A DNA stretch of 64,000 nt from Amycolatopsis tucumanensis (GTDB lineage Bacteria > Actinomycetota > Actinomycetes > Mycobacteriales > Pseudonocardiaceae). The translations under genes and the position numbers were made by a program. Of the stretch, positions 43,904 through 54,022 are shown piece after piece; the stretch's first letter is position 1; every line of letters begins with the position of its first letter. The notes under the pieces were generated by a model that did not search any database, was not told the origin of the DNA, and saw nothing but the letters and a program-made list of their open reading frames with translations. The stretch is from contig NZ_JAKGSD010000011.1 of the NCBI RefSeq assembly GCF_021654135.1, forward strand, positions 72,879 to 136,878, written 5' to 3'.

Positions 43904-45652
43904 GTGACAGGCGATGTGTCGGGGGACCTCACCGGTCGCCGGCTGGGCAACTACCGCATAGACGGAGTGCTCGGCAAGGGTGGCATGAGCGTCATGTACA
44001 AGGCCACCGACGTGCGGCTCGGCCGCAAGGTGGCCTTGAAGGTGATCGGCGAGCACCTCGGTGCCGACGCCGAGTTCCGCGAACGGTTCGTGGACGAGGC
44101 GCGCAACACCTCCGCCGTGGACCACGCGAACGTCGTGCCGTTGTACGACTTCGGTGAGCTCGACGGGATGCTCTACATCGCCATGCGCCTCGTCGACGGG
44201 GCCGATCTGGCGAGTCTCATCGCGGACGGACCGATCTCCCCCGACCGCACGCTGCGGTTGCTGGACCAGGTCGCGGACGCGCTGGACTGCCTGCACGAGC
44301 GCGGCCTGGTCCACCTCGACGTCAAACCGGCCAACGTGCTGGTCACCAGCCGGGAGTCGGCGCGCGAGCACGTCTACGTCGCCGACTTCGGGCTGACCCG
44401 GCGCGGCGCGACCGGTCACCGCACCCGTGGCGGCGACTTCCTCGGGTCGCCGACCTACGCCGCGCCGGAACACCTGCGCGGGGAGCCGCTGGACGGGCGC
44501 ACCGACCAGTACGCGCTGGCGTGCGTGCTGTACGCGTGCCTCACCGGGCAGCCCCCGTTCAGCGGCGACGTGCCGACGGTCATCAAGGGGCACCTGGCCG
44601 TGGAACCGCCCGCGGTGTCGGGCGTGGTGGGGCTGCCCGCCGCGGTCGACGAGGTCGTGCGCAAGGGCATGGCCAAGGCCCCGGCGGACCGCTACGACAA
44701 CTGCGTCGAGCTGATCACCGCGGCGCGCAAGGCCCTCGGCCCGGCCGCCGCCTCGACGACACCGCCGGGCCCGCCCCAGGCTGCGACACGGGAGGCCGGC
44801 ATGCAGCCGTACCCGCCGGGACAGCCGGGCGGCCACCCCGGCCCGCACGGCGCCGGCCAACCGGGCGCTGGTGGTCCGGGCGCCGGGCAAGGGGGTGTCG
44901 GTGGCCCAGGTACCGGGCAGCCGGGCCCTGGTGGTTCGGGCGCCGGTGCCTCTGGCGTCGGCGGCCCTGGCGTCGGCCAGGCAGGCGGGCAGCCGGGGGC
45001 TGGTCAACCAGGGCAGCCCGGTCCGGGCGGCCAGGCAGGAGCCGGCGGCCCTGGCGGCGGCCAGGCAGGCGGGCAATCGAGCGCCGGCGTGCCGGGTCAG
45101 CCCGGCCCTGGCGGCCAGCAGGGCGCAGTCCCCAGCGGTGGCCACCCCGGCCCGCACGGCCCAGGACACCAGCCCGGTCCCGGCGGCCCGCAGGGCCACG
45201 GCGACCAGCCGGGCCGTCCCGGCGCCGCTCAACCGGGCCACCCCGGCCAGCCGGGTCCCTACGGCCCGCCGGGCCACCAGCCGCCCGGGAACCCGTACGG
45301 CCACCCCGGCATGCAAAGCCACCCCGGCATGCCGGCGCCGCAGTTCCACCCGAACGCCCCGCAGGGCCAGCCGTGGAACCCGGGCTGGCCGCCCCAGCAG
45401 CAGCCCTACGGCTACGGCCAGCAGCCGCCGAAGAAGGGTGGCGGCCTCAAGTGGCTGTGGACGGGCCTGGCCGGGCTCGTCGTCGTCGCGGCGGTCGTCG
45501 TGACCCTCGTTCTGGTGAATCGCGGCGGCGGCTCCGCGCCCGCGCCGACCACCGCGCCCAACATCCCCGTCGGTCCCACCGGCGGCGCGACCGGCCCATC
45601 CACCGGTGGCGGCCCGCCCCCCGCGACGATCTCCATCAAACCGAGCCCCTGA
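43904..45652 (+). CDS. Transmembrane Ser/Thr protein kinase (PknB-like)
   Basis: A 582-aa Hanks-type kinase: kinase domain about 8-285 with LGKGGMSVMYKA, ALKVIGEHL (ATP Lys), HLDVKPANVLV (catalytic Asp; the usual HRD Arg is Leu), VADFGLTRRG and YAAPEHL. Residues about 302-505 form a long Gly/Pro/Gln-rich collagen-like repeat (PGQPG, GGPG), likely disordered, then a transmembrane helix at about 515-540 and a short Thr/Pro-rich extracellular tail without PASTA repeats. GTG 43904 follows a -10-like TAGGCT; GTG 43877 is an alternative. The HRD change puts it outside RD kinases. Confidence 0.9.
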   Translation: MTGDVSGDLTGRRLGNYRIDGVLGKGGMSVMYKATDVRLGRKVALKVIGEHLGADAEFRERFVDEARNTSAVDHANVVPLYDFGELDGMLYIAMRLVDGADLASLIADGPISPDRTLRLLDQVADALDCLHERGLVHLDVKPANVLVTSRESAREHVYVADFGLTRRGATGHRTRGGDFLGSPTYAAPEHLRGEPLDGRTDQYALACVLYACLTGQPPFSGDVPTVIKGHLAVEPPAVSGVVGLPAAVDEVVRKGMAKAPADRYDNCVELITAARKALGPAAASTTPPGPPQAATREAGMQPYPPGQPGGHPGPHGAGQPGAGGPGAGQGGVGGPGTGQPGPGGSGAGASGVGGPGVGQAGGQPGAGQPGQPGPGGQAGAGGPGGGQAGGQSSAGVPGQPGPGGQQGAVPSGGHPGPHGPGHQPGPGGPQGHGDQPGRPGAAQPGHPGQPGPYGPPGHQPPGNPYGHPGMQSHPGMPAPQFHPNAPQGQPWNPGWPPQQQPYGYGQQPPKKGGGLKWLWTGLAGLVVVAAVVVTLVLVNRGGGSAPAPTTAPNIPVGPTGGATGPSTGGGPPPATISIKPSP

Positions 45653-45662
45653 CGTGCGGTTC

Positions 45663-45723
45663 TTGCACTCGCCCCCGGAGAGTGCTAAACAGGCGTTGGC
45701 ACTCGGCGGTGTCGAGTGCCAAC
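45663..45723 (+). promoter_or_regulatory. Two CIRCE (HrcA) operators upstream of groEL
   Basis: CTTGCACTC (45663-45671), 9 bp, GAGTGCTAA (45681-45689), and TTGGCACTC (45697-45705), 9 bp, GAGTGCCAA (45715-45723). Both match the TTAGCACTC-N9-GAGTGCTAA consensus. HrcA bound here represses groEL; heat inactivates HrcA. A leader of about 140 nt follows. Confidence 0.95.
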
Positions 45724-45825
45724 GCACCAATGGTCGGGACGGTGAGGCCGGCTCGGAGCACCGAGCAGGTCGTCCGTCGCGGGCACCGAGCCTGGCCGAG
45801 CTAAGTGTCCTGCTGCCAGTCCTGA

Positions 45826-47499
<1,674 letters not shown>

Positions 47500-47515
47500 T
47501 CCACTAGTCCGGCGA

Positions 47516-47549
47516 AAGCCCGGGTGCGCACAGCGCATCCGGGCTTTTT
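47516..47549 (+). terminator. groEL terminator
   Basis: AGCCCGGGTGCGC paired with GCGCATCCGGGCT (one mismatch), 3-nt loop, then TTTTT. Classical intrinsic terminator. Confidence 0.95.
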
Positions 47550-47555
47550 GCTGCG

Positions 47556-47756
47556 CTACTCCTGCGGCATGAGCATCCAGCAGATCGCGTAGAGCAGGAT
47601 GGGCGCGCCGAACCCGAGCAGGGTCGCGGCGACGAGGACGATGCGGATGATCGCCGCGTCGACGCCGAGCAGGTCGGCCCAGCCGCCCGCCACGCCGGCG
47701 ATCATCTTGTCGGTCGAGCTGCGGCGGAGCTTCTTCGTGGTCACTGTGTTCGTCAT
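47556..47756 (-). CDS. PspC domain membrane protein
   Basis: A 66-aa protein, essentially a single PspC domain: LRRSSTDKMIAGVAGGWADLLGVDAAIIRIV, then a helix VLVAATLLGFGAPILLYAICWMLMP. Related to phage-shock protein C, usually linked to envelope stress sensing. ATG 47756. Convergent with groEL. Confidence 0.9.
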   Translation of the reverse strand: MTNTVTTKKLRRSSTDKMIAGVAGGWADLLGVDAAIIRIVLVAATLLGFGAPILLYAICWMLMPQE

Positions 47757-47861
47757 GTCCCCATCGTCGGCCGCGCGGGTGGTCAGCACATCGGGGACGA
47801 ACCCGGAGCGCACCCGGAAACCTCTGGGCCAGGGTGCTCCGGGACGGTTAAGGTCGATCAC

Positions 47862-50216
47862 ATGGCGGGATCTTTGCTCGGCACCGAGGTCCGGCGGGTC
47901 GAGGACCCGGATCTGGTGCGTGGCCGTGGAACCTTCGTCGACAACCTGCAGTTCGAGGGCGTCTGCCATGTCGCGTTCGTCCGGTCGCCGTTCGCGCACG
48001 CGCTGGTCAACGGCATCGACACCGCGGAGGCGGCCGCCGTGCCGGGGGTGATCGCGGTGCTCACCGCCGCGGACCTCGACCTGGCCGAGCTGCCGGTGTT
48101 CCTGGACCTCAACCCGCGGGCGAAGCGGTACGCGCTGGCCACCGACCGGGTGCGCTTCGCCGGGGAGCCGGTGGCCGCCGTGGTCGCGGAAAGCGCGGCC
48201 GCCGCGGTGGACGCACTCGAACTGGTCGATGTGGACTACGAACCGCTGCCCGCCGTGGTCGACCCGGAGCAGGCTCTGGATGACGGCGCGCCGTTGCAGT
48301 TCCCGGAAATCGGGTCGAACATCGCGGCCGGCGAGCGGGACGCCGTGGGCGGCGAGGTGCTCGACGGCGCCGACGTCGTGGTGCGAGCGCGGATCGAGAA
48401 CCAGCGGCTGGCGGTGGCGCCGATGGAGGGCAACGCGATCGTCGCACTGCCCGGCGACGGCGAGTTCGACCTGACGGTCTACGTGTCGACCCAGATGCCA
48501 CACGGCTTCCGGGCCGCGGCGGCGAAGCTGTTCGGCTACGACGGCGACCGGATCCGCGTGGTCGCGCCGCACGTGGGTGGCGCGTTCGGCGGGAAGGTCG
48601 GGGTCACGGCCGAGCACGCGGTGGTGATCGAGGCGGCGCGGCGCTTCGGGCGGCCGGCGAAGTGGACGGAGACGCGGTCGGAGAACCTGCAGGCCTCGCC
48701 GCAGGGCCGGGCGCAGGTGCAGTACGGCGAGCTGGGGCTGCGGCGCGACGGGACGATCGTCGGCCTGCGCTGCCGGGTGGTCGGCGACGCGGGCGCGTAC
48801 GCCGGGTTCGGCGGCGGGCTGGCGCTCGGTCCGACCAGGACGATGGCGCAGGGCGTGTACCGGATCCCGAAGATCAGCTACGCGGCGATAGCGGCGCTGA
48901 CGAACACCGCGCCGGTCGGCGCGTTCCGCGGTGCGGGCCGTCCGGAGGCGACGGCGATGCTGGAGCGGCTGATGGACCTGGCCGCGGCGGAGCTCGGCAT
49001 GGACCCGGCGGAGATCCGGCGGCGCAACTTCCTGCGCCCGGAGGAGTTCCCGTACACGACGTTCAGCGGCGCGAGCTACGACAGCGGCGACTACGACCTG
49101 CCGCTGCGGAAGGCGTTGGAGGTCGCGGGTTACGACGAGCTGCGGGCCGAGCAGCGGCGGCGCATCGAGGCCGGCGAGTCGCGGCTGCTCGGGATCGGGG
49201 TGAGCGCGTACGTCGAGATCACCGGCGGCGGCAGCGGCGAGTTCGCGTCGGTGGAGGTCCGGGCGGACGGTACGGCGGCGATCAAGGTCGGCACGTCCGG
49301 GCACGGTCAGGGCCACGCGACGTCGTTCGCGATGCTGGTGGCCGACGCGCTGGGGATCCCGCTGGAGTCGGTCGAGTTCGTGCAGTCGGACACGGCCGCG
49401 GTGCCGCGTGGCGCCGGCACGGGTGGTTCGCGGTCGCTGCAGGTGGGCGGCAGCGCGGTGCGGCAGGCGGCGGACCTGGTGCTGGAGCGCGCTCGCGAGC
49501 TGGCCGCGTCGCGGCTGGAGGCGGGCGTGGACGACATCGTGCTGACTGACGGGCGGCTCGGCGTGGCGGGCGTCCCGCAGGCGACGATCGGCTGGGCGGA
49601 GCTGGCGGAGGCCGCCGCGGCGGAGGGACGTCCGCTGCTGGAGACGACGGACTTCAAGCCGGGCGGGGCGACGTTCCCGTTCGGGGCGCACGTGTCGGTG
49701 GTCGAGGTGGACGTCGAGACGGGCTTCGTGAAACCGTTGCGGCACATCGCCGTGGACGACTGCGGGCGCGTGCTGAACCCGATGATCGTGCGCGGGCAGC
49801 AGCACGGCGGCGCGGTGCAGGGGATCGCGCAGGCGTTGTGGGAGCAGGTCTCCTACGACGAGGACGGCAACCCGGTGACCGCCACCTTCGCCGACTACCA
49901 CCTCCCGACGGCCGCCGACGTGCCGGCGCTGGAGGTCAGCAACACCGAGACGCTGACCGAGCGGAACCCGTTGGGCGCCAAGGGAATCGGCGAGTCGGCG
50001 ACGGTCGGTTCAACACCGGCGGTCCAGAACGCGGTGATCGACGCGCTGGCTCATCTGGGCGTGCGGCACATCGACATGCCGCTGACGCCGCAGCGCGTGT
50101 GGCGCGCTGTGAGGGCTGGAGAGTCCGTTACGTGGCGCGAGCCGCCTCCAGCGTTCGAGACGTTGCCCGTGCGCTCGTCGGCGGCGTCTTCGGACGCAGA
50201 CGAGGCAGTGGCTTAG
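47862..50216 (+). CDS. Xanthine dehydrogenase/CO dehydrogenase-type molybdopterin large subunit
   Basis: A 784-aa molybdopterin-binding hydroxylase subunit: LGTEVRRVEDPDLVRGRGTFVDNL at the start, MEGNAIVALPG, VAPHVGGAFGGK, PVGAFRGAGRPEATAMLERL, then GTGGSRSLQVGG and GAKGIGESATVG with the active-site Glu. The loop is AFRGAGR, not the AYXCSFR of true aerobic CO dehydrogenase. No FAD (medium) or 2Fe-2S (small) subunit gene is adjacent, so either partners are elsewhere or it is an orphan. Reaction unknown. Confidence 0.9.
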   Translation: MAGSLLGTEVRRVEDPDLVRGRGTFVDNLQFEGVCHVAFVRSPFAHALVNGIDTAEAAAVPGVIAVLTAADLDLAELPVFLDLNPRAKRYALATDRVRFAGEPVAAVVAESAAAAVDALELVDVDYEPLPAVVDPEQALDDGAPLQFPEIGSNIAAGERDAVGGEVLDGADVVVRARIENQRLAVAPMEGNAIVALPGDGEFDLTVYVSTQMPHGFRAAAAKLFGYDGDRIRVVAPHVGGAFGGKVGVTAEHAVVIEAARRFGRPAKWTETRSENLQASPQGRAQVQYGELGLRRDGTIVGLRCRVVGDAGAYAGFGGGLALGPTRTMAQGVYRIPKISYAAIAALTNTAPVGAFRGAGRPEATAMLERLMDLAAAELGMDPAEIRRRNFLRPEEFPYTTFSGASYDSGDYDLPLRKALEVAGYDELRAEQRRRIEAGESRLLGIGVSAYVEITGGGSGEFASVEVRADGTAAIKVGTSGHGQGHATSFAMLVADALGIPLESVEFVQSDTAAVPRGAGTGGSRSLQVGGSAVRQAADLVLERARELAASRLEAGVDDIVLTDGRLGVAGVPQATIGWAELAEAAAAEGRPLLETTDFKPGGATFPFGAHVSVVEVDVETGFVKPLRHIAVDDCGRVLNPMIVRGQQHGGAVQGIAQALWEQVSYDEDGNPVTATFADYHLPTAADVPALEVSNTETLTERNPLGAKGIGESATVGSTPAVQNAVIDALAHLGVRHIDMPLTPQRVWRAVRAGESVTWREPPPAFETLPVRSSAASSDADEAVA

Positions 50217-50240
50217 CCCACCGGTTGTCAGCCGTCGTGT

Positions 50241-51194
50241 CTACCGTCGACCCTCGACGCGACGGAGCCGATCGAGCCAGGCCTTCGTGGTGACCTCGTC
50301 CGCGGCGGTTTCGGCTGCGCGGTCCGGTTCCGGCGCCTGTCGCAGGACCGGCAAGTAACCGTCCACAGGGGACAGTGGTTGACTGGTGGTGTCGTCGGTG
50401 AGCAGGGACATCGTGCCCAGCCCGCAGGCGAACTCCAGCTCGGGCAGCGCCCCGGCCAGCGCGAGGCCCGCCGCCAGCCCGACGCTGGTTTCGACCGCGG
50501 ACGACACCACACACGGCAGCCCGGCGGCCTCGGCGACCTCGAGTGCCCGCCGGACACCGCCGAGCGGAGCCACCTTGATCACGGCCACGTCGGCCGCGTT
50601 GGCGACCGCCACCCGGAGCGGATCCTCGGCCCGCCGGATCGACTCGTCCGCCGCGATGCGCACGTCCACCTTCCGCCGCACGGCGGCCAGCTCGTCGATG
50701 GACGGGCACGGCTGTTCGACGTACTCGAGCCCACCCGCGGCGCGGTCCAGCTCGCGGATCGCCTTCACCGCGGTGTCGACATCCCAGGCCGTGTTGGCGT
50801 CGACGCGGATGGCCCCGCCGGGCCCGAGCGCGTCCCGGACGGCCGCGACGCGCTCGCAGTCCTCCAGAATGGACGCCCGCGGATCGGCGACCTTGACCTT
50901 GGCGGTCCGGCACCCCGACGCGGCGACCATCTCGTAGGCGGCGTCGGCGCCCACGACGGGCACGGTGGTGTTCACCTCGACCCGATCCCGCACCGGAGCC
51001 GGCCACCCCACCTGGGCAGCCTCCACCGCGGCCGCGAGCCAGGGCGCGGATTCGCGGTCGTCGTAGTCGGCGAACGGGCAGAACTCCCCCCAGCCCGCGG
51101 GGCCGCGCAGGAGCACCCCTTCGCGCACGGTGATCCCACGGAACCGGTTCCGCAGGGGGATCGCGTAGACCAGGCGCTCATCCACGGCGACCAT
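50241..51194 (-). CDS. menC: o-Succinylbenzoate synthase
   Basis: A 317-aa enolase-superfamily enzyme of menaquinone synthesis. TAKVKVAD (catalytic Lys), RVDANTAWDVDTA, VEQPCPSIDELA, IAADESIRR (Mg ligands) and VIKVAPLGGV (second Lys) are in order. ATG 51194 has an AGGATGG context; longer upstream frames are spurious. The NAAAR/OSBS family makes other acyl-amino racemase activities possible, but the actinomycete short OSBS form fits best. Confidence 0.9.
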   Translation of the reverse strand: MVAVDERLVYAIPLRNRFRGITVREGVLLRGPAGWGEFCPFADYDDRESAPWLAAAVEAAQVGWPAPVRDRVEVNTTVPVVGADAAYEMVAASGCRTAKVKVADPRASILEDCERVAAVRDALGPGGAIRVDANTAWDVDTAVKAIRELDRAAGGLEYVEQPCPSIDELAAVRRKVDVRIAADESIRRAEDPLRVAVANAADVAVIKVAPLGGVRRALEVAEAAGLPCVVSSAVETSVGLAAGLALAGALPELEFACGLGTMSLLTDDTTSQPLSPVDGYLPVLRQAPEPDRAAETAADEVTTKAWLDRLRRVEGRR

Positions 51195-51566
51195 CCTCGC
51201 ACGCTGGGCGGTACGAACCTGCGCAGACGCTGAGGGACGGCAGTGGTGCCCGACTCGGCTTGGTGGGGCTTCCTGTGTGAGGCACTCCCTCACCCTGCGC
51301 CTGCCCGAACCACCATCACCGTGCGCCTGCCCGAAACCACCGTCTCCCAACCCTGCCGTGTCGCTCGATTCCAGAGCCCCGCGTCACCCGATCACGGTCA
51401 AGGTCATCCCCTCGCACCGGCCCGCCACACCGCCCCGGCCTGCATCGGCCCCTCCGGTGCACCAGCCCATCGGAAGCGCCGAACCATCCGGGCCCGCCTC
51501 ACAGCTAATGGACTAACTGGTTAATTAGCGGTTAGCATGCGAGGTGCGGACATGTGGAGGTAGCGA
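51195..51566. promoter_or_regulatory. Intergenic region with repeats and AT-rich inverted repeat
   Basis: No gene is supported in 372 bp. Two copies of a 19-20-bp sequence (TGCGCCTGCCCGAAMCACC type) lie 26 bp apart at 51296-51314 and 51322-51341. A strikingly AT-rich patch at 51504-51536 has GCTAAT (51504-51509)/ATTAGC (51524-51529) and CTAAC (51513-51517)/GTTAG (51531-51535), a likely operator-promoter for the alcohol dehydrogenase gene at 51567. Confidence 0.55.
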
Positions 51567-52532
51567 ATGAAGGCCGTAGTGCTGGCCGAGCCCGAGGTGA
51601 TGCGGCTCGTCGACCTGCCGGAACCCGAGATCGGGCCGCGTGAGGTGCTCGTGCGCATGCGGGGCCTCGGCCTGTGCGGGTCGGACCTCGGCGTCTACCG
51701 CGGTGCCCGCGAGGTGCCCGAGCGGCCGTGGCTGATGGGGCACGAGGGCGTCGGCGAGATCGTGGCCGTCGGGGCGGACGTGGCGGACCGCGTGGTCGGG
51801 CAGCAGGTCGCGATCGAGCCGAACTACTGCTGCGGCCGGTGCGCGGCGTGCGTCGCCGGCTTCACCTCCGCCTGTACCGACCGGGTGATCGTCGGCATGA
51901 ACCACCCCGGGCTGCTGGCCGAGTACGTCGCGGTCCCGGCCGAGTTCGCCTGGCCCGCGGCGGAGACGGTCGCCCTGGAAGACCTCGTCTGCACGGAGGC
52001 GCTGACCGTCGCGCGGTCGGCGATTCGCCGGTCCGGCGTCGAGCCTGGTCAGCGGGTCCTCGTGGTCGGCGCCGGCTCGCAGGGCCTGCTGCTGTGCCTG
52101 GCGCTGCGGGCGCTCGGTGCGACGGTCGCGGTCCAGGAACCACACGAGGGGCGCGCGGAGCTGGCCCATTCGTTCGGCGCCGAGACCGGCGTCGAGGGCG
52201 AGTTCGACCTCCTCTTCGAAACGTCCGGCGTCCCGCAGGCCCTGCGCGCCGGCCTGGAGCGCCTGCGCCGCGGCGGCACCGCCCTGCTCGTCGGCATCAA
52301 CTCGCGCCCGCTCGACCTGACGACCGCCGACCTGGTCTACCGCCAGCACACCCTCAAGGGCTCGCTCATCTACGACCACCCGGTCGACTTCGAGACGACC
52401 GTCGGCCTGCTCAACCGCGACGAGGTCCGGCCGGGCAAGGTGCTGCAGGCGCGGTTCCCGCTGGAAGAGGCCGCGCAGGCGTTCGCGTCGGTGCAGTCGG
52501 TCGCCGGCAAGTCCTGGATCAGCTTCGACTGA
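51567..52532 (+). CDS. Zinc-dependent alcohol dehydrogenase (MDR)
   Basis: A 321-aa dehydrogenase. GLGLCGSDLGVYRG (catalytic Zn Cys), GHEGVGEIVAVG, EPNYCCGRCAACVAGFTSAC (four structural Zn Cys), and the Rossmann VLVVGAGSQGLLLCLALRA. Similar to L-threonine/sorbitol/galactitol-type dehydrogenases; substrate unproved. Somewhat shorter than the usual 340-350 aa. ATG 51567 has TGGAGGTAG upstream. Convergent with the IclR gene 3 bp away. Confidence 0.9.
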   Translation: MKAVVLAEPEVMRLVDLPEPEIGPREVLVRMRGLGLCGSDLGVYRGAREVPERPWLMGHEGVGEIVAVGADVADRVVGQQVAIEPNYCCGRCAACVAGFTSACTDRVIVGMNHPGLLAEYVAVPAEFAWPAAETVALEDLVCTEALTVARSAIRRSGVEPGQRVLVVGAGSQGLLLCLALRALGATVAVQEPHEGRAELAHSFGAETGVEGEFDLLFETSGVPQALRAGLERLRRGGTALLVGINSRPLDLTTADLVYRQHTLKGSLIYDHPVDFETTVGLLNRDEVRPGKVLQARFPLEEAAQAFASVQSVAGKSWISFD

Positions 52533-52535
52533 CGC

Positions 52536-53306
52536 TCACGCCTCCGGCAGGTTCGCCAGATCCGCCTCGATCGACCAGGCCGCGCGCAGCAGCTCGGGCA
52601 CGTAGTCCCGCTCGACCAGGCCGTGTCCGAGCCGGTCCGGGTGCACCGACGCGGTCACCGCGGCGAGCACCCGTCCGCGCCGGTGCCGCACCGGCGCGGC
52701 GATCGCCCGCAGGTCGTCGTCGACGTCGTGTTCGGCCATCGCCCACCCGCGTTCCCGGACCTGCTCGATCTCCTTCGGCAGCCCGGCGATGTCCGGCAGC
52801 GCGTCGAGCCTCCGTGCGAGCTCGTCCTCGGGCAACGCGGCGAGCAGGACCTGCCCGCTTGAGGTGACGTGGGCGGGCCGTCGCGCGCCGACGGTGAGCG
52901 TCGGCGGAGCGTGCCGGTGCCCGGGCACCACGGCCAGGTTCACCACGTCGCCCCGGTCGAGCAGGGCGAGCGAAGCCGTCTCGTTCAGCCTGTGCGCCAG
53001 ATCGTGCAGGTGCGGGTGCGCGATCTCAGGCAGGGCGAGCCCGGACAGGTACGAGTAACCCAGGTCGAGGGTCTGCGCCGTGAGCCGGAACGCCTGCCCG
53101 TCGTAACGCACGTACCCGAGGTCGGCGAGGGTGAGCAGCAACCGCCGCGCGGTCGCCCGGTCCAGCCCCGTCCGCTTGGCCGCCGCGCCCGCCGTCAGGG
53201 CCGGGTGGTCCGCCCCGAAGCAGCGCAGGATCGCGAACGCGCGGCCGACGGCCTGCACGAAATGCGGGCCGTGGCCAGGGCCTTCGCCGGCCGTCGTGCT
53301 CGTCAT
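52536..53306 (-). CDS. IclR family regulator
   Basis: A 256-aa regulator: N-terminal winged helix (RAFAILRCFG, LTAGAAAKRTGLDRATARRLLLTL) and C-terminal IclR effector domain (ASLALLDRGDVVNLAVVPGHRH, HVTSSGQVLLAALPEDELARRL, RGRVLAAVTASV). Similar to PcaR/PobR types, which respond to aromatic acids. ATG 53306 has GGAGGGTTCG. Convergent with the alcohol dehydrogenase it may regulate. Confidence 0.9.
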   Translation of the reverse strand: MTSTTAGEGPGHGPHFVQAVGRAFAILRCFGADHPALTAGAAAKRTGLDRATARRLLLTLADLGYVRYDGQAFRLTAQTLDLGYSYLSGLALPEIAHPHLHDLAHRLNETASLALLDRGDVVNLAVVPGHRHAPPTLTVGARRPAHVTSSGQVLLAALPEDELARRLDALPDIAGLPKEIEQVRERGWAMAEHDVDDDLRAIAAPVRHRRGRVLAAVTASVHPDRLGHGLVERDYVPELLRAAWSIEADLANLPEA

Positions 53307-53421
53307 CGAACCCTCCGACTGCCACCCGATCGGCTTGTTCTCATCGTACGTCCGCATGTTTCACGCCCGCCCGGACGCGGGTAGTTCACCGCTGAATCCC
53401 CGGAACGGAAGGAGTGCAATC

Positions 53422-53994
53422 GTGGCGAACACACTCTCCGGTAAGCGAGTGGCCTTCGTCGTCGCGCCGGAGGGCACCGAGCAGGTCGAACTGACCGAGC
53501 CCTGGAAGGCGGTCCAGGAAGCGGGCGGGCAGCCTGAGCTGGTGTCCACTTCGCCGGGCAGCATCCAGGCGTTCAACCACCTCGACAAGGCCGACACGTT
53601 CCCGGTCGACAAGGTCGTCACCGACGTCTCGCCGGACGACTTCGACGCGCTGGTCCTGCCGGGCGGTGTGGCGAACCCGGACTTCCTCCGCACCGTTCCC
53701 GACGCCGTTCGCTTCGTCCGCGGGTTCTTCTCGCAGCAGAAACCCGTCGCGGCGATCTGCCACGCGCCGTGGACGCTCATCGAGGCCGACGTGGTGCGCG
53801 GCCGCCGGATGACCTCCTGGCCGAGCCTGCAGACAGACCTGCGCAACGCCGGCGCCGAGTGGGTGGACGAGGAAGTCGTGACCGACTCCGGTTTCGTCAC
53901 CAGCCGGAAGCCGGACGACCTGCCCGCCTTCTGCCGCAAGCTGGTCGAGGAGTTCGCGGAGGGCAAGCACCGCGCCCAGGCGAAGAGCGCCTGA
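53422..53994 (+). CDS. DJ-1/PfpI family protein
   Basis: A 190-aa class I glutamine-amidotransferase-like protein with AICHAPWTLIEA (nucleophile Cys) and VVAPEGTEQVELTEPWKAVQ (the Glu in APEG). Such proteins act as deglycases, chaperones or peptidases in stress. GTG 53422 with GGAAGGAG upstream. The downstream tail KHRAQAKSA is basic. Confidence 0.92.
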   Translation: MANTLSGKRVAFVVAPEGTEQVELTEPWKAVQEAGGQPELVSTSPGSIQAFNHLDKADTFPVDKVVTDVSPDDFDALVLPGGVANPDFLRTVPDAVRFVRGFFSQQKPVAAICHAPWTLIEADVVRGRRMTSWPSLQTDLRNAGAEWVDEEVVTDSGFVTSRKPDDLPAFCRKLVEEFAEGKHRAQAKSA

Positions 53995-54022
53995 CCCGGT
54001 TTCAGGACGCCCGGTCGGCTTG

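Noticed and set aside
47862..50216. Aerobic CO dehydrogenase (CoxL)
   Set aside because: The AYXCSFR motif of true CO dehydrogenase is absent and no coxM or coxS gene is adjacent.
51243..51524. 93-codon frame between menC and the alcohol dehydrogenase
   Set aside because: Pro/Arg-rich, no ribosome site, partly repeat-derived.
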